Positions 27,039 through 38,139 are shown, numbered from the stretch's first letter. The stretch is 64,000 nt of DNA from Mycobacterium paraseoulense (GCF_010731655.1 NZ_AP022619.1:1240001-1304000); one strand, 5' to 3'. The notes: generated by a model not told the origin, from the sequence alone. Numbers and translations are program-made.

Positions 27039-28496
27039 CTACCGAGTGGCCGCGCGGACGGCGGCGGCGAAGGCGTCGCCGCGGTCGGCGTACCCGGTGA
27101 ACTGGTCGAACGACGCGCCGGCCGGTGCCAGCAGCACGGTGTCGCCGGGCCGTGCCAGGTCGCGGGCCGCGGCCACCGCCGCGGTCATGACGGAAGTGCC
27201 GAGATCCCCGCCCGAATGTTTCACTTCTGTCACATCTGCACCAACAACCACAGGCGTCGCTTTCATATCAGCATCCTCGCCTGTCACAACCTGGACGACG
27301 GGGACATCCGGCGCGTGTCGCGATAACGCCTCTGCAACCTCATGGCGATCCCGGCCGATGAGCACCGCGCCGACCAGCCGGGGGGCGATCCTGGCGACCT
27401 CGGCGTCCACCGATGCGCCCTTGAGCAGACCGCCGGCCACCCACACCACGCGCGGATAGGCCAGCACGGACGCCTCGGCGGCGTGCGGATTGGTGGCCTT
27501 GGAGTCGTCGACGTAGGTGACTCCGTCGGCGATGGCGACCACCTCCGCCCGATGCCGACCCACCCGGAAGGCCGCGACCGCGTCGGCGATCGCATCGGCG
27601 GGCACGCCGACGCTGCGCGCCAGCGCCGCCGCGGCCAGGGCGTCCAGGATGCCGACGGGTCCCGGCACGGGGATCGAGTCGACGGGCAGCAGCGGGAGGT
27701 CGGCGGCGAAGGCCCGGTCGATCAGTTGGCCGTCGCGCACACCCAGTTCGCCCGGCGAGGGCTCGCCGAGCCGGAAGCCGACGCGCACCGGCGCCGGGGC
27801 GGTGCCCAGCAGTGCCGCCGCCCGGGCGTCGTCGAGCCCGACCACCGCGACCCGGCCGCGCAGCACCCGCGCCTTCGCAGCCGTGTATTCGGCCATGCTG
27901 GAGTGCCAATCCAGGTGGTCTTCGGCGATGTTGAGGACGGCGCCCGCCTCGGGCCGCACCGAGGGCGCCCAGTGCAGCTGGAAGCTGGACAGCTCGACGG
28001 CCAGCAGGTCCGCCGGCTCCGCGAGCACATCGAGGACCGGATCGCCGATGTTGCCGCACAACCGGCTGCGCCGGCCCCCGGCGATCAGCATGGCCTGCAA
28101 CATCGACGTCGTGGTGGTCTTGCCGTTGGTGCCGGTGACCACCAGCCAGCGGCGCGGCGGTCCGTACCGGCCCGCGGCGTCGAGCCGCCAGGCCAGCTCC
28201 ACGTCGCCCCAGACGGGCACGCCCGCCGCCCCCGCGGCGACCAGCAGCGGAGTGTCCGGCGCAAACCCCGGGCTGGTGACCACCAGGGCATAGTCCGCGG
28301 GACGCCGGGTGGCCGTCGACGTGGTCACGGTCGCCACGCCGGTTTCGGCGTAGCGGCGCAGCGTGGCCGGGTCGTCGTCGCACAGGGTCGGCACCGCGCC
28401 GAACCGGGTCAGGGCCGCCAGCACCGCCCTGCCGGTGACGCCGCCGCCGGCCACCAGCACGGGCGCGCCAGGCACCAGGGGGTCGAGATCGGGCAC
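27039..28496 (-). CDS. murD: UDP-N-acetylmuramoyl-L-alanine--D-glutamate ligase MurD
   Basis: 485 residues. Motifs: [21 protein letters not shown] (UDP binding), [14 protein letters not shown] (P-loop), [25 protein letters not shown] and the C-terminal [22 protein letters not shown]. The start is not certain: GTG 28496 gives nearly the M. tuberculosis length (486) and leaves 1 bp after the mraY stop. GTG 28505 or ATG 28526 would overlap mraY. Six bp before ftsW. Confidence 0.96.
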   Translation of the reverse strand: MPDLDPLVPGAPVLVAGGGVTGRAVLAALTRFGAVPTLCDDDPATLRRYAETGVATVTTSTATRRPADYALVVTSPGFAPDTPLLVAAGAAGVPVWGDVELAWRLDAAGRYGPPRRWLVVTGTNGKTTTTSMLQAMLIAGGRRSRLCGNIGDPVLDVLAEPADLLAVELSSFQLHWAPSVRPEAGAVLNIAEDHLDWHSSMAEYTAAKARVLRGRVAVVGLDDARAAALLGTAPAPVRVGFRLGEPSPGELGVRDGQLIDRAFAADLPLLPVDSIPVPGPVGILDALAAAALARSVGVPADAIADAVAAFRVGRHRAEVVAIADGVTYVDDSKATNPHAAEASVLAYPRVVWVAGGLLKGASVDAEVARIAPRLVGAVLIGRDRHEVAEALSRHAPDVPVVQVVTGEDADMKATPVVVGADVTEVKHSGGDLGTSVMTAAVAAARDLARPGDTVLLAPAGASFDQFTGYADRGDAFAAAVRAATR

Positions 28497-28497
28497 G

Positions 28498-29577
28498 TCA
28501 GGCACCGATCGCGGCCAGCCATTCACCGTAGAACAGGGCGACGCCCAGACCGCAGGTGATGGCCGTCAGCAGCCAGAAGCGGATGATGACCGTCGTCTCG
28601 GCCCAGCCGGCCAGCTCGAAATGGTGATGGAAGGGCGCCATCCGGAACACCCGGCGCCCGGTGGTCCGAAACGCCAGGATCTGCAGCACCACCGAGGTGA
28701 CCTCGGCGACGAACAGCGACCCCAGCACGACGGCCAGGATCTCCGTGCGGCTGGTGACCGACAGGCCCGCGATGATGCCGCCCAGCGCCAACGACCCGGT
28801 GTCCCCCATGAAAATCTTTGCGGGAGCGGCATTCCACCACAAGAAGCCGATGCAGGCGCCCGCGGTGGCGGCCGCGACGAGCGCCAGGTCCAGCGGGTCG
28901 CGCACGTTGTAGCAGCCCAGACCCGGCGCGGTGACGCACGCGTTGCGGTACTGCCAGAAGGTGATCAGCACGTAGGCGGCGGTGACCATCGCCATGCACC
29001 CGGCCGCCAGCCCGTCGAGCCCGTCGGTGAAGTTGACCGCGTTGGACCAGGCGCTGACCACCACCACGCAGAACAACACGAACAGCGCGGGAGCGAAAGC
29101 GACGGTGGCGATCTCGCGCACGTAGGACAGGTCCGAGCTGGCCGGCGTCAACCCGCTGCCATTGCGGAACTGCAACACCAGCACCCCGAACAGCACCGCG
29201 GCCGCGACCTGCCCCAAGGCCTTGGCCGTTTTGTTCAGCCCGAGGTTGCGCGACCGGCGGATCTTGATCAGGTCATCGAGGAAACCGACGCCCCCGAGCG
29301 CGGTCGCCAGGCCCAGCACCAGCAGACCAGAAGCGGAAACACCCTCCCCGTCGAACACCAGCCCGGCCAGGTGCGTCCCCAGGTAACCCGCCCAGATGCC
29401 GGCCAGGATGGCCACCCCACCCATCGACGGCGTGCCGCGCTTGGTGTGGTGGCTGGGCGGGCCGTCCTCGCGCGTGTGGTGTCCGAACCCCTGCCGGGTG
29501 AACAGCCGGATCAGGGCCGGAGTCAACAGGATCGACACCGCGAGCGCGACGGCCACCGCGATGAGGATCTGCCTCAC
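28498..29577 (-). CDS. mraY: Phospho-MurNAc-pentapeptide transferase MraY (MurX)
   Basis: 359 residues, ten membrane helices; transfers phospho-MurNAc-pentapeptide to decaprenyl phosphate to form lipid I. Conserved loops are present: [32 protein letters not shown] (Mg-binding Asp pair), [27 protein letters not shown] and [15 protein letters not shown]. The start is GTG 29577, overlapping the murF stop (GTGA); the length is identical to M. tuberculosis MurX. Confidence 0.98.
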   Translation of the reverse strand: MRQILIAVAVALAVSILLTPALIRLFTRQGFGHHTREDGPPSHHTKRGTPSMGGVAILAGIWAGYLGTHLAGLVFDGEGVSASGLLVLGLATALGGVGFLDDLIKIRRSRNLGLNKTAKALGQVAAAVLFGVLVLQFRNGSGLTPASSDLSYVREIATVAFAPALFVLFCVVVVSAWSNAVNFTDGLDGLAAGCMAMVTAAYVLITFWQYRNACVTAPGLGCYNVRDPLDLALVAAATAGACIGFLWWNAAPAKIFMGDTGSLALGGIIAGLSVTSRTEILAVVLGSLFVAEVTSVVLQILAFRTTGRRVFRMAPFHHHFELAGWAETTVIIRFWLLTAITCGLGVALFYGEWLAAIGA

Positions 29578-31157
29578 GAGGCCGTCCCCCCGTTCGCGGT
29601 CGCGGAACCCTCCGTGGCGAGCGCGTCGGCCAGCGCACCCAGACCGGCGGCGTTGGAGGCCTTCACCAGGACCACGTCGCCGGGCCGGATCTCGGCCCGC
29701 AACAACGCCAGGGCGGCATCGGCGTCGGCCACGTTGACGGCCCCCCGATCGTCCCCGGCCCCCCACGAGCCCTCCGTGACCGCTCCGTGGTGCATGGCGC
29801 TCATCGACCTCCCACTTCCCACGACGACAAGTCGAGACACATCTAAGCGCACCGCCAGCCGGCCGATGCGATCGTGCTCGGCCACCGCGTCCTCGCCGAG
29901 CTCGGCCATTTCGCCCAGCACGGCCCAACTCCTGCGCTTTTCGCCGGCGCCGGCGCTGTGGCCTTGTCGAGGCGCGTGAGCGATCCAGGCCAGCGCCTGC
30001 AGCCCGGCCCGCACCGAGTCGGGGTTGGCGTTGTAGGCGTCGTCGATCACGGTGACCCCGTCCGCGCGGGTCGTCACGTGCATGCGGTGCCGCGACACCG
30101 GCCCGGCGTGCGCCAGCGCCGCGGCGACCTGCTCGACGGTGGCGCCGCACTGCAACGCGACGGCGCTCGCGCACAACGCATTGGTGACCTGATGGTCGCC
30201 GTAGACGCCCAGCTGCACGTCGACCTCCACGGGACCTCGGCTGTCCATCGCGTGCAGGGTAAAGCGGGGCCTGGCCAGTTCGTCGAGCGACACTCCGTCG
30301 GCCCAGACGTCGCTGGGCCCCGAATCGGTGTGGCTGAACCGGCTGACGCGCACCACGCGCGCATCGGTGACGCGGGCCATCGCCGCCACGGCCGGGTCGT
30401 CGAAGTTGAGGATCACCACACCGGAGGACGGAACAGATTGGGGCAGTTCGGATTTGGTGCGCGCGATGGCTTCCCGCGAGCCGAACTCACCCAGGTGGGC
30501 AGTGCCGACGTTGAGGACGACGCCGATCGCCGGCCGGGCGATGTCGGCCAGCGCGGCGATGTTGCCGGGGTGGCGGGCCGACATCTCGAGAACGAGGTAC
30601 TCGGTGTGACGCGTCGCGCGCAACACCGTCCACGGGTGCCCCAGCTCGTTGTTGAACGACCCGGGTGGGGCCACCACCTCGCCCAGCGGCTCGAGCACGG
30701 CCGCCACCAGGTCTTTCGTCGATGTCTTCCCCGACGAGCCGGTGATCCCGACGATGGTCAGTCCGCCCGCCACCAGCTCCGCGGCCACCGCTTTGGCCAG
30801 CTTGGCGAGCGCCGCCAGCACCGCCGCACCCGAGCCGTCGGAATCGTGTTCGAGAACCCCGGCCAGGCCACCGTCGAGGCGGCCGGCCCGCGGTTGCGGG
30901 GGCACCACGACGGCGGGCACCCCCACCGGCCGGGCGGCCAGCACGGCGACCGCGCCGGCCGCCGCCGCCGCGCCCGCGTAGTCGTGCCCGTCGGCGTGCG
31001 CGCCGGGCAGCGCGAGGAACAGCCCACCGGGGCCGACGGCGCGCGAGTCGAATTCGACTGTGCCCGTGACGCGGAGCTCTGCGGCGGCCTGCGGCGAGAT
31101 GTCGGCCAGCGTGCCGCCCACGATGTCGGCGATCTGGGCGACGGTCAAGTCGATCAC
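29574..31157 (-). CDS. murF: UDP-MurNAc-tripeptide--D-Ala-D-Ala ligase MurF
   Basis: 527 residues. Motifs: [17 protein letters not shown] near the N-terminus, [20 protein letters not shown] (P-loop), [48 protein letters not shown] and [15 protein letters not shown]. Somewhat longer than the M. tuberculosis form (510), through Ala/Gly insertions in the middle and near [12 protein letters not shown]. The start is GTG, overlapping the murE stop as GTGA; the end overlaps mraY. Confidence 0.97.
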   Translation of the reverse strand: MIDLTVAQIADIVGGTLADISPQAAAELRVTGTVEFDSRAVGPGGLFLALPGAHADGHDYAGAAAAAGAVAVLAARPVGVPAVVVPPQPRAGRLDGGLAGVLEHDSDGSGAAVLAALAKLAKAVAAELVAGGLTIVGITGSSGKTSTKDLVAAVLEPLGEVVAPPGSFNNELGHPWTVLRATRHTEYLVLEMSARHPGNIAALADIARPAIGVVLNVGTAHLGEFGSREAIARTKSELPQSVPSSGVVILNFDDPAVAAMARVTDARVVRVSRFSHTDSGPSDVWADGVSLDELARPRFTLHAMDSRGPVEVDVQLGVYGDHQVTNALCASAVALQCGATVEQVAAALAHAGPVSRHRMHVTTRADGVTVIDDAYNANPDSVRAGLQALAWIAHAPRQGHSAGAGEKRRSWAVLGEMAELGEDAVAEHDRIGRLAVRLDVSRLVVVGSGRSMSAMHHGAVTEGSWGAGDDRGAVNVADADAALALLRAEIRPGDVVLVKASNAAGLGALADALATEGSATANGGTAS

Positions 31158-32740
31158 GGCCGCGCCCCCAAAGCTTTCAGGGCCGCGCCGAGCTCCACCC
31201 GGTCGTCGAAGGGACGGGTCTCGCCCCCGGCGCGCTGGCCGGTCTCGTGACCCTTGCCCGCGACCAGAACGACGTCCCCGGGGCGCGCCCAGGCCACCGC
31301 ACGATCGATCGCGGCGCGGCGGTCGCCGATCTCGACGACCTCGGCGTTGCCGCCGCGCGCCCCGGCCAGGATTTCGCGCCGAATGGCGGCGGGGTCCTCG
31401 CTGCGCGGGTTGTCGTCGGTGACGACGACGAAATCGGCCAGCTCCGCGGCGATCTCACCCATCGGTCGCCGCTTGCCCGCATCGCGGTCACCGCCCGCGC
31501 CGAACACCACCGCAAGCCGGCGACCGGGGCGGCGCAGGTTGGCCAGCACCGAACGGAGCGCCTCGGGCTTGTGGGCGTAGTCGACCAGCGCGAGGAAATC
31601 CTGGCCGCAGTCGATCTCTTCCATGCGGCCGGGCACCCGGGTTTCCAGCAGCCCGGGCGCCGCCTGCTCCGGCGACACTCCCACCGCATCGAGAATCGCC
31701 AGTGCGACAAGGCAATTGGCGACGTTGTAATGCCCCGGCAGCCGGATGCCGACCCGGTGGCGCACGCCGGGGGGATCGATCGCGGTGAACTGCTGCCCGC
31801 CGGCGCCCATCGGGAGCACGTCCATGGCGCGCCAGTGCGCGGGCTGGCCGGCGACGCTGACGGTGATCGCGTCACCGGCCCGGGCGGCCATGGCCCGCCC
31901 CGCGTCGTCGTCGATGCAGACCACCACCCGGCGGGCCCGCAGCGGCGACGCGGGGTCGAACAGCTTCGCCTTGGCCTCGAAGTAGTCGGCCATGGTCGGG
32001 TGGAAGTCGAGGTGGTCGCGGGACAGGTTGGTGAAGCCGGCCACCGCGAACCCGGTGCCGTCCACCCGGCCGAGCGCCAGCGCGTGGCTGGACACCTCCA
32101 TCACGACGGTGTCGACCCCGCGTTCGGCCATCGCGGCGAACATCGCCTGCAGGGCGGGCGCCTCGGGGGTGGTCAGCGCGCTGGGAACGTCGGCGCCGTC
32201 GATGCGGATGCCGATCGTGCCGATCAGCGCGGCCGTCCGGCCGGCGGCCCGCAGCCCCGATTCGACCAGATACGTCGTGGTGGTCTTGCCGGCGGTACCG
32301 GTGATCCCGACGACCGTGAGCCGCTCCGACGGGTTGCCGTACACCGTGGCGGCCACCGAGCCGAGCACCGTGCGGGGTGCCGGGTGCACCAGCGTCGGCA
32401 CCGTCGCCGAGCCACCCATCTCCGCGACCCCGGCGGCGTCGGTGAGCACCGCGACGGCGCCGCGTTCGATCGCCTCGGCCGCGTAGCGGGCGCCGTGCGT
32501 CGAGGAGCCCGTCAGCGCCGCGAACAGGTCGCCGGGCCGCACCTCCTGGGCGCGCAGCGTCACGCCGGTGACGGCCACGTCGGGAACCGCGGTGCCCCGG
32601 TCCGCGAGCACCGCCCCGACCTGGGCCGCCAGCGCGGGCAGGCGCGTCCCCGCGCCCGCGCCGGGGCGCAAATCAGTGGGCATCGGCACCACCCGTTCAC
32701 ACCTCCCTGCAGACGCCGCGTGATCCTCATGATCGGCCAT
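31154..32740 (-). CDS. murE: UDP-MurNAc-dipeptide--meso-DAP ligase MurE
   Basis: 528 residues. Motifs: [45 protein letters not shown] (P-loop), [48 protein letters not shown] and the DAP-recognition [15 protein letters not shown] (DNPR). It adds meso-diaminopimelate. Start taken as the ATG at 32740; ATG 32683 (MPTDLRPG) is a shorter option. The four or five genes lying between murE and pbpB in M. tuberculosis (including a PE_PGRS) are absent. The 163-bp gap upstream has no gene I can support. Confidence 0.97.
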   Translation of the reverse strand: MADHEDHAASAGRCERVVPMPTDLRPGAGAGTRLPALAAQVGAVLADRGTAVPDVAVTGVTLRAQEVRPGDLFAALTGSSTHGARYAAEAIERGAVAVLTDAAGVAEMGGSATVPTLVHPAPRTVLGSVAATVYGNPSERLTVVGITGTAGKTTTTYLVESGLRAAGRTAALIGTIGIRIDGADVPSALTTPEAPALQAMFAAMAERGVDTVVMEVSSHALALGRVDGTGFAVAGFTNLSRDHLDFHPTMADYFEAKAKLFDPASPLRARRVVVCIDDDAGRAMAARAGDAITVSVAGQPAHWRAMDVLPMGAGGQQFTAIDPPGVRHRVGIRLPGHYNVANCLVALAILDAVGVSPEQAAPGLLETRVPGRMEEIDCGQDFLALVDYAHKPEALRSVLANLRRPGRRLAVVFGAGGDRDAGKRRPMGEIAAELADFVVVTDDNPRSEDPAAIRREILAGARGGNAEVVEIGDRRAAIDRAVAWARPGDVVLVAGKGHETGQRAGGETRPFDDRVELGAALKALGARP

Positions 32741-32903
32741 GACACCCTACCGAGAGGCACCCGCCACCCCGGTGGCCTCGTCAATTGAGCGTGCGTTGAG
32801 GGCCTTCAGTGTGCGCTGCGGGCGTGATTTGGGCCCGAATCCCGCCCTGGGCGCACACCCGACGCCGTCACCGCAGGAGCGATGGCCCGGGGGTCTCCGG
32901 CCG

Positions 32904-34970
32904 CTAGGTGGCCTGCAGCGTCAGCGGCGGGCCGGGATCCGGCGAGAGCGGCACGTTCTCGCGCTGCATGAGCCAGCCGGCGATGTTGTGGAACAGCGGG
33001 GCCGCCGAGTGGCCCGGCGTACCGTCCGCGTTGCGCTCCGGGTTGTCCATCATGATGCCGATGACGTAACGCGGGTTGTCCACGGTGGCCATCCCGGCGA
33101 AGGTGATCCAGTAGACGTTGTCGAAGTAGCAGCCGCAGGCCGGGTTGATCTGCTGCGCGGTGCCCGTCTTGCCGGCCATCTGGTAACCCGTCACCGCGGC
33201 GGCGGGCCCGGTGCCCTGCTGGTAACCCATGGGGTCGCGTTGCACGACGGCGCGCAGCATGTTTCGCACGGTCTGGGCCGTCTGCGGGGAAACCACTCGC
33301 ACCCCGTCGGGACGCGGCTCCTCGGTCCGGGTGCCGTCCGGCGCGATGGTGGCCTTGACGATCCGCGGCGGTATGCGCACCCCGTCGTTGGCGATGGTCT
33401 GGTACATGCCGGTCATCTGCAACAGCGTCATTGAAAGGCCCTGCCCGATCGGCAGGTTCGAGAAGGTGCTGCCCGACCATTGGTCGATGGGCGGCACCAG
33501 CCCCGCGCTCTCGCCGGGCAGGCCCACGTTCGTGCGCTGCCCGAGCCCGAACTTGCGCACCATGTCGTAGAAGCGTTCCGGACCGACGCGTTGGGCGAGC
33601 ATCAACGTGCCGACGTTGGAGGACTTTCCGAACACGCCGGTGGTGGTGTAGGGCATCACGCCGTGGTCCCACGCGTCGTGGATGGACACCCCGCCCATCT
33701 GGATCGACCCGGGCACCTGCAGCACCTCGTCGGGGTTGGACAGGCCGTACTCGATGACCGAGGACGCGGTGATGACCTTGTTCACCGAGCCGGGCTCGAA
33801 CGGTGAGGACACCGCCAGGTTGCCCAGCTGTTTGTCGCCCTGGCGCCCGATGTCCTGGGACGGGTCGAAGGTGTTGTCATTGGCCATGGCCAGCACTTCG
33901 CCGGTCTTAGAGTCCAGCACGACGGCCGAGACATTGTGTGCGCCAGAGAGATTCTTGGCCTGCTGGACCTGCTGCTGCACGTAGAACTGGATGTCATCGT
34001 CGAGGGTGAGCTGGACCATCGAACCGTTGACCGCCCGATGCCGGTTGCGGTAGCTGCCCGGGATGACGACACCGTCGGACCCACGGTCGTAGGTGACCGA
34101 GCCGTCGGTTCCGGACAGCACGGAGTCCAGCGACTCCTCCAATCCCAGCAGCCCGTGACCATCCCAGTCGATGCCGCCGACGATGTTGGCCGCCAACGAC
34201 CCGCCGGGGTACTGCCGGAGGTCTTGCCGCTCCCAACCGACCTCGGGGAACTTGTCGGAGATGGCGCTGGCGACGGCGGGGTCGACGGCGCGTGCCAGAT
34301 ACACGAAGTTCTCGTCGCTTTGCAGCTTCTTCAACACGGTCGCCGAATCCGGTTTGTTGCCCAGCCGGGTGGCGACCTCCTGGGCGATGTCTCGCAGCCG
34401 CTGCTGGGGATCGGGGGCCACCGAGTTCTTGTTCTTGGCCTCTTCCAGTTGCTTGCGAATCCTCTTGGGCTGGAACGTCAGCGCCCGCGACTCGGTGGTG
34501 AACGCCAGCTGATCCTTGTTGCGGTCGACGATGCTGCCGCGGACGGCCTTCTCGACGTCGGTGACCTTGAGCTGGCTCGCGGCCTGGGCGCGCAGCGAGG
34601 GGGCTTCGGTGACCTGCAGGACGAACAACTGGGCCGCCGCCACCACGATCAAGACCCCGATGGCCGCGTTGCCGGCTCGATGCCGGAAGACGAACGACGC
34701 GCCGCGGCCGCCGGCCTGCACGAGTTGCCGGGTGCGCCGCTCCCGCGCCGAGTGCCCGGTCGCCACCGCGTCCGGCTGGTCGGCCGGCCTGGCTTTCCCG
34801 GCATCCTTGGGCTGCTTGGATTTGCGGAACCTCTTCGGCTCCCGGACATCTTGGGCTTGCTGTTGCTTCGCGCGCCGCTTGGGCTGGCGAAGCCCCTTGG
34901 CGTCCTGCGCCTTACCGGGGCCGCGCGTCGGCTGCGACCGGCGGGTGCGCTTCGAGTCGCCGCGGCTCAC
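32904..34970 (-). CDS. pbpB: Septal class B penicillin-binding protein PbpB (FtsI/PBP3)
   Basis: 688 residues. A cytosolic basic, Gln-rich tail of about 100 residues, one membrane anchor (AAIGVLIVVAAAQLFVLQV), PBP dimerisation domain with RGSIVDRNKDQLAFT, then the transpeptidase domain with active-site SSNVGTLM region: SXXK in EPGSVNKV (Ser-Val-Asn-Lys), SSN in GKSSNVGT and KTG in AGKTGTAQ. It crosslinks septal peptidoglycan with FtsW. GTG 34970 overlaps the stop of the FtsL-like gene (GTGA). A longer open frame upstream lies inside that gene and is not used. Confidence 0.96.
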   Translation of the reverse strand: MSRGDSKRTRRSQPTRGPGKAQDAKGLRQPKRRAKQQQAQDVREPKRFRKSKQPKDAGKARPADQPDAVATGHSARERRTRQLVQAGGRGASFVFRHRAGNAAIGVLIVVAAAQLFVLQVTEAPSLRAQAASQLKVTDVEKAVRGSIVDRNKDQLAFTTESRALTFQPKRIRKQLEEAKNKNSVAPDPQQRLRDIAQEVATRLGNKPDSATVLKKLQSDENFVYLARAVDPAVASAISDKFPEVGWERQDLRQYPGGSLAANIVGGIDWDGHGLLGLEESLDSVLSGTDGSVTYDRGSDGVVIPGSYRNRHRAVNGSMVQLTLDDDIQFYVQQQVQQAKNLSGAHNVSAVVLDSKTGEVLAMANDNTFDPSQDIGRQGDKQLGNLAVSSPFEPGSVNKVITASSVIEYGLSNPDEVLQVPGSIQMGGVSIHDAWDHGVMPYTTTGVFGKSSNVGTLMLAQRVGPERFYDMVRKFGLGQRTNVGLPGESAGLVPPIDQWSGSTFSNLPIGQGLSMTLLQMTGMYQTIANDGVRIPPRIVKATIAPDGTRTEEPRPDGVRVVSPQTAQTVRNMLRAVVQRDPMGYQQGTGPAAAVTGYQMAGKTGTAQQINPACGCYFDNVYWITFAGMATVDNPRYVIGIMMDNPERNADGTPGHSAAPLFHNIAGWLMQRENVPLSPDPGPPLTLQAT

Positions 34971-36154
34971 CGGGACGCACCCGGTGTCACGACGGGGGCC
35001 GGGGCCGCGGGCGGCACGAGCGCCGGGGCGGCGGGCTGCGGCACGAGCACGGGGGCGGCGGGGACGATCCCTTGGGGAACCGCGGGCGCGCGCTGCACCG
35101 GAACCGGCACCTCCGCGGGTAACGGCGCGGGCACCTGGCCGGGCGGCGGAATGGGCAAGCCGCCCAGCGGGATCGGCACCTCGGCGGGCACCGGGGCGAG
35201 CGCGGGTCCCGGCGCCGGAGCGGGCAGCCCCGGTACCGGCGCACCCGGCGCGGGCAGCGCACCCGGTGCCTGCCCGATGGCCGGCGAGCCCGGCATGCCC
35301 GGCAGCTGGGGCCCGGCCTGTGCCAGGTGCTGGCCGCCCAGCGTCGACGATCCGTCCGGTGCGCGCAACAGCGCCTCGGGTCCTGAGCGGGCCGGTGGCG
35401 GCCCCGCGGGGTTGGGTTGCACCCGCACCGGGACCTCCGCGGGAGGCGCCGGCGGCGCCACGGGCTGCGGCGGACCCTGTTCGGGGAGCTTGCTGTTCAG
35501 CGGTGGGGGCGGCACCCCGTCGGCCGGCTTGGGTGTGCCGACCACCACCCAGTTGCCCGACGGGTCCTGGACCAGGTGCGCGGTGTCGCGCGTCGGGATC
35601 ATGCCCTGCTTGCGGGCCGCCTCGGCCAGCGCCGGTGCGGATTCCGCCTCGCGCACATCGCGTTCCAGCGCCTCCTTCTGCTGTTGCAGCAGCCGGGTCT
35701 TCTCCCGCGCGTGGCTCAACTTGTACGAGCGCTCGGCGGAGTCGGTGGACAACCACAGCGTCAGGCCCAGCCCGACGCCGAGCGCGCCGATGACCAGCAC
35801 GACGAAGGGGACCTTGCTCGCCAATGTGCGGGGCCGCAAATCGATCGCAGCCAGCCGGGCCGCCAAACGCTCAGTCAGGCGAGGGCGAATGACCTTGGGC
35901 GCCTTAGCTTTCCGCGCCTTGGCTCGGGCCTTGGCCTGACTGGTGCTCTTGGGCCGCGCCGGCCGCTCGACCGGCCGGGCGACGGGACTGGTCTGCGGTC
36001 CGGACTTGGGCGCGCGGCTCTCGCGGGTGGGCGCCGAGGCCCGCCCGGGCCGGGTCCGTCGCACGGGGCCGGGATCGGTGGCCGAGCGCACGCCCCGCCG
36101 GGCGGAACCGTCACGCCCGCCACGGCGATTCGGCGTCTCCCGCTTTGCTTTCAT
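34967..36154 (-). CDS. FtsL-like proline-rich divisome membrane protein (Rv2164c type)
   Basis: 395 residues. The N-terminal 120 residues are basic and cytosolic. A single membrane helix ([21 protein letters not shown]) is followed by a short coiled coil (AEKSY-like [27 protein letters not shown]), the FtsL topology and gene position (between rsmH and pbpB). After [19 protein letters not shown] the remaining 200 residues are exported and extremely rich in Pro, Ala and Val (P-x-P, VPVP, APAP repeats), unlike short FtsL proteins elsewhere. It probably forms the FtsQLB complex. ATGA overlap with rsmH and GTGA overlap with pbpB. Confidence 0.88.
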   Translation of the reverse strand: MKAKRETPNRRGGRDGSARRGVRSATDPGPVRRTRPGRASAPTRESRAPKSGPQTSPVARPVERPARPKSTSQAKARAKARKAKAPKVIRPRLTERLAARLAAIDLRPRTLASKVPFVVLVIGALGVGLGLTLWLSTDSAERSYKLSHAREKTRLLQQQKEALERDVREAESAPALAEAARKQGMIPTRDTAHLVQDPSGNWVVVGTPKPADGVPPPPLNSKLPEQGPPQPVAPPAPPAEVPVRVQPNPAGPPPARSGPEALLRAPDGSSTLGGQHLAQAGPQLPGMPGSPAIGQAPGALPAPGAPVPGLPAPAPGPALAPVPAEVPIPLGGLPIPPPGQVPAPLPAEVPVPVQRAPAVPQGIVPAAPVLVPQPAAPALVPPAAPAPVVTPGASR

Positions 36155-37341
36155 GCGTCGCCCTTTCCGGTTGCCTGCTGGACCCGTTGCACGGCTCGTA
36201 GTCGCACCGCTGCGCTGCGGGGATTGCGTTCCACCTCGGCGGCGTCCGCACGTTCGGCGCCGTGGGTCAGCGACCGGAATCGCGGCTCGTGGCCGGGGAG
36301 TTCGACGGGCAGGTCAACCGGCGTGCGCGAGGCGACCGCATCGGCGAACAACCGTTTGACGATCCGGTCTTCCAGCGATTGATAGGCCAACACCACCATC
36401 CGTCCACCGACGGCGAGCGCGTCCAGCCCGGCCGGGATCGCGCCGCGCAACGAGTCCAGTTCGTCGTTGACGGCGATCCGCAGGGCCTGGAAGGTCCGCT
36501 TGGCCGGATGCCCGCCGGTGCGCCGGGCGGGGGCCGGAATCGCCCGGTACAGCAGGGCCACCAATTCCCCGGTCGACGTGAAGGGGGTGCGGGCGCGCTG
36601 GCGCACGATCTGTGCCGCGATGCGGCGCGCGAACCGTTCTTCGCCGTAGCGGTGCAGGATGTCGGCCAGCGCCGCCTCGTCGTAGGTGTTGACGATGTCG
36701 GCCGCCGTCAAGGGCGACTCGGGATCCATCCGCATGTCCAGCGGCGCGTCCTGGGCGTAGGCGAAGCCCCGCTCGGCGCGGTCGAGCTGCATCGATGACA
36801 CTCCGAGGTCGAACAGCATCCCGTCGACCGATCCGGCTGCGCCGTAACCGGATTCGGCCAGCGCCGCGGCGATGCCGTCGTAGCGGGTGCGCACCAGGGT
36901 GACCCGATCGGCGAATGGCGCCAGCCGGGCCCGGGCGATTTCCAGTCCGCTGGGATCGCGGTCGAGTCCGATCAGCCGCAACCCCGGCAGGTCGGTCAGG
37001 AACCGTTCGGCATGCCCGCCGGCGCCCAGGGTGGCGTCGAGGAGCACCGCGCCCGCACCGTCGGCGTGGTCGCGGGTCAGCGCCGGGGTGAGCAGCTCGA
37101 CACAGCGGTCCAGCAGGACGGGCACATGCCCGAAGTCCGGTGAATCGTCAACCACCCCAACACCTCCCCGGGTCGGGCTGAATGCCCCTGACCCCTCGGC
37201 GGCCCGGCGGGCCGGCGCCCTTGCATCGAGGTCCCTGTCCGAAGGCACGAACCTGGCGTTGGGGAAGTACGCCAGGGTCGGTTCGGGCAGAGGCCACGTT
37301 GCACGGGCATGCGCCTCAGATGATGTCGCCGAGTGCTTCAT
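36151..37341 (-). CDS. rsmH: 16S rRNA (cytosine-1402-N4)-methyltransferase RsmH (MraW)
   Basis: 396 residues with ATG 37341, the length I recall for Rv2165c. SAM motif [67 protein letters not shown] and [30 protein letters not shown]. Methylates C1402 in the decoding centre. The N-terminal 60 residues are an actinobacterial extension without recognised motifs. The start lies 26 bp inside mraZ; an ATG at 37401 would overlap it further. Confidence 0.94.
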   Translation of the reverse strand: MKHSATSSEAHARATWPLPEPTLAYFPNARFVPSDRDLDARAPARRAAEGSGAFSPTRGGVGVVDDSPDFGHVPVLLDRCVELLTPALTRDHADGAGAVLLDATLGAGGHAERFLTDLPGLRLIGLDRDPSGLEIARARLAPFADRVTLVRTRYDGIAAALAESGYGAAGSVDGMLFDLGVSSMQLDRAERGFAYAQDAPLDMRMDPESPLTAADIVNTYDEAALADILHRYGEERFARRIAAQIVRQRARTPFTSTGELVALLYRAIPAPARRTGGHPAKRTFQALRIAVNDELDSLRGAIPAGLDALAVGGRMVVLAYQSLEDRIVKRLFADAVASRTPVDLPVELPGHEPRFRSLTHGAERADAAEVERNPRSAAVRLRAVQRVQQATGKGDA

Positions 37342-37747
37342 CGCTTGCCGCGGAGAAGTTCTCTTCGTGGGTCTGCTGGTAGTCCTGCCATGCCTGTGCA
37401 TCCCAGATCTCCAGGTAGTCGACCGCCCCGATCACCACGCAATCCTTGGAGAGGTTGGCGTAGCGGCGGTGGTCGGCCGACAACGTGATGCGTCCCTGCG
37501 CGTCGGGATGCTGCTCGTCGGTGCCGGCCGCGAGGTTGCGCAGGAACGCGCGGGCGTCGGGGTTGCTGCGGGAGGCCTTGCTCGCCCGGCGCGCGAGCTG
37601 CTCGAATTCCCCCCGCGGGTAGACGGCGAGGCTGTGGTCTTGACTCTTGGTGACCATCAACCCCCCTGCCAGTGCGTCGCGGAACTTGGCGGGCAATGTC
37701 AGCCGCCCCTTGTCGTCGAGTTTGGGCGTGTAGGTGCCGAGAAACAC
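37316..37747 (-). CDS. mraZ: Transcriptional regulator MraZ
   Basis: 143 residues, two SpoVT-AbrB-like repeats each with the DxxxR motif ([15 protein letters not shown] and [16 protein letters not shown]). MraZ forms a ring and represses the dcw operon in other bacteria by binding TGGG-type direct repeats. Start GTG 37747 with GGGAGGTGA 5 nt upstream. Its own promoter carries such repeats at 37784-37818. First gene of the dcw cluster. Confidence 0.97.
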   Translation of the reverse strand: MFLGTYTPKLDDKGRLTLPAKFRDALAGGLMVTKSQDHSLAVYPRGEFEQLARRASKASRSNPDARAFLRNLAAGTDEQHPDAQGRITLSADHRRYANLSKDCVVIGAVDYLEIWDAQAWQDYQQTHEENFSAASDEALGDII

Positions 37748-37783
37748 CAGCTCACCTCCCGCTCGGGGTCACCCAAACACTGC

Positions 37784-37818
37784 AGCCACCATACCCCACA
37801 ATCCCCCACTTCGCCCCA
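37784..37818 (-). promoter_or_regulatory. mraZ promoter with phased TGGGG repeats (MraZ operator)
   Basis: On the minus strand TGGGG occurs at 37814-37818, 37804-37808 and 37794-37798, followed by a degenerate TGGCT at 37784-37788. All four are exactly 10 bp apart (5-nt units with 5-nt spacers). TATGGT (37788-37793, TANNNT) lies between the last two, with a predicted start at A 37781, so bound MraZ would cover the -10. The E. coli MraZ operator has three TGGGN repeats with 5-nt spacers, the same geometry. Confidence 0.85.
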
Positions 37819-37909
37819 TTCGTGGAGTGTCGTGGCGTCGTTTTCCGGGTTATCTGCCACCTACGGGCGCCCACACTCCGGGACAGGGCGTTCGGTGCTC
37901 ACGCGGGAC

Positions 37910-37926
37910 CCCCCGATGATCGGGGG
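37910..37926. repeat. 17-bp palindrome between mraZ and the DUF3040 gene
   Basis: CCCCCGAT-G-ATCGGGGG is a perfect inverted repeat. It has no U-tract on either strand, so it is not a typical terminator. It sits between the two TGGGG clusters. Function unknown. Confidence 0.6.
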
Positions 37927-37960
37927 AAAACCGCACTTCACAGGGCTGCGGACGGGCGTG

Positions 37961-37998
37961 TGGGGTGAAGTGGGGGGCCACAGTGGGGCCCGGTGGGG
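37961..37998 (+). promoter_or_regulatory. Second TGGGG repeat cluster, opposite orientation
   Basis: TGGGG at 37961, 37971, 37984 and 37994 on the plus strand: two pairs with 10-bp phasing separated by 13 bp. The sequence between mraZ (start 37747) and the DUF3040 gene (end 38184) is 436 bp and has no gene I can support. This cluster faces away from mraZ and may be a further MraZ site. Confidence 0.5.
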
Positions 37999-38139
37999 CT
38001 CAAGTCCTGCCTCGAAGCTCGGTTCGGGCTCGATCCGGCGTCAAAACGGCATCGACGGCCCGGCGATCGCCTCGCAGCCGGGGTGTGTCTGTGATGATCG
38101 CGCCGGCCGCCGGGCGTGGCCGGTAGACGACCGGGCATG

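Noticed and set aside
25428..27326. A 632-codon plus-strand frame opposite ftsW and murD
   Set aside because: Shadow of well-conserved membrane and ligase genes; translated product is low-complexity Arg/Gly/Gln.
34971..35756. N-terminal extension of pbpB to 950 residues
   Set aside because: Lies inside the FtsL-like gene and is Arg/Gly/Ala-rich; GTG 34970 overlaps the upstream stop.
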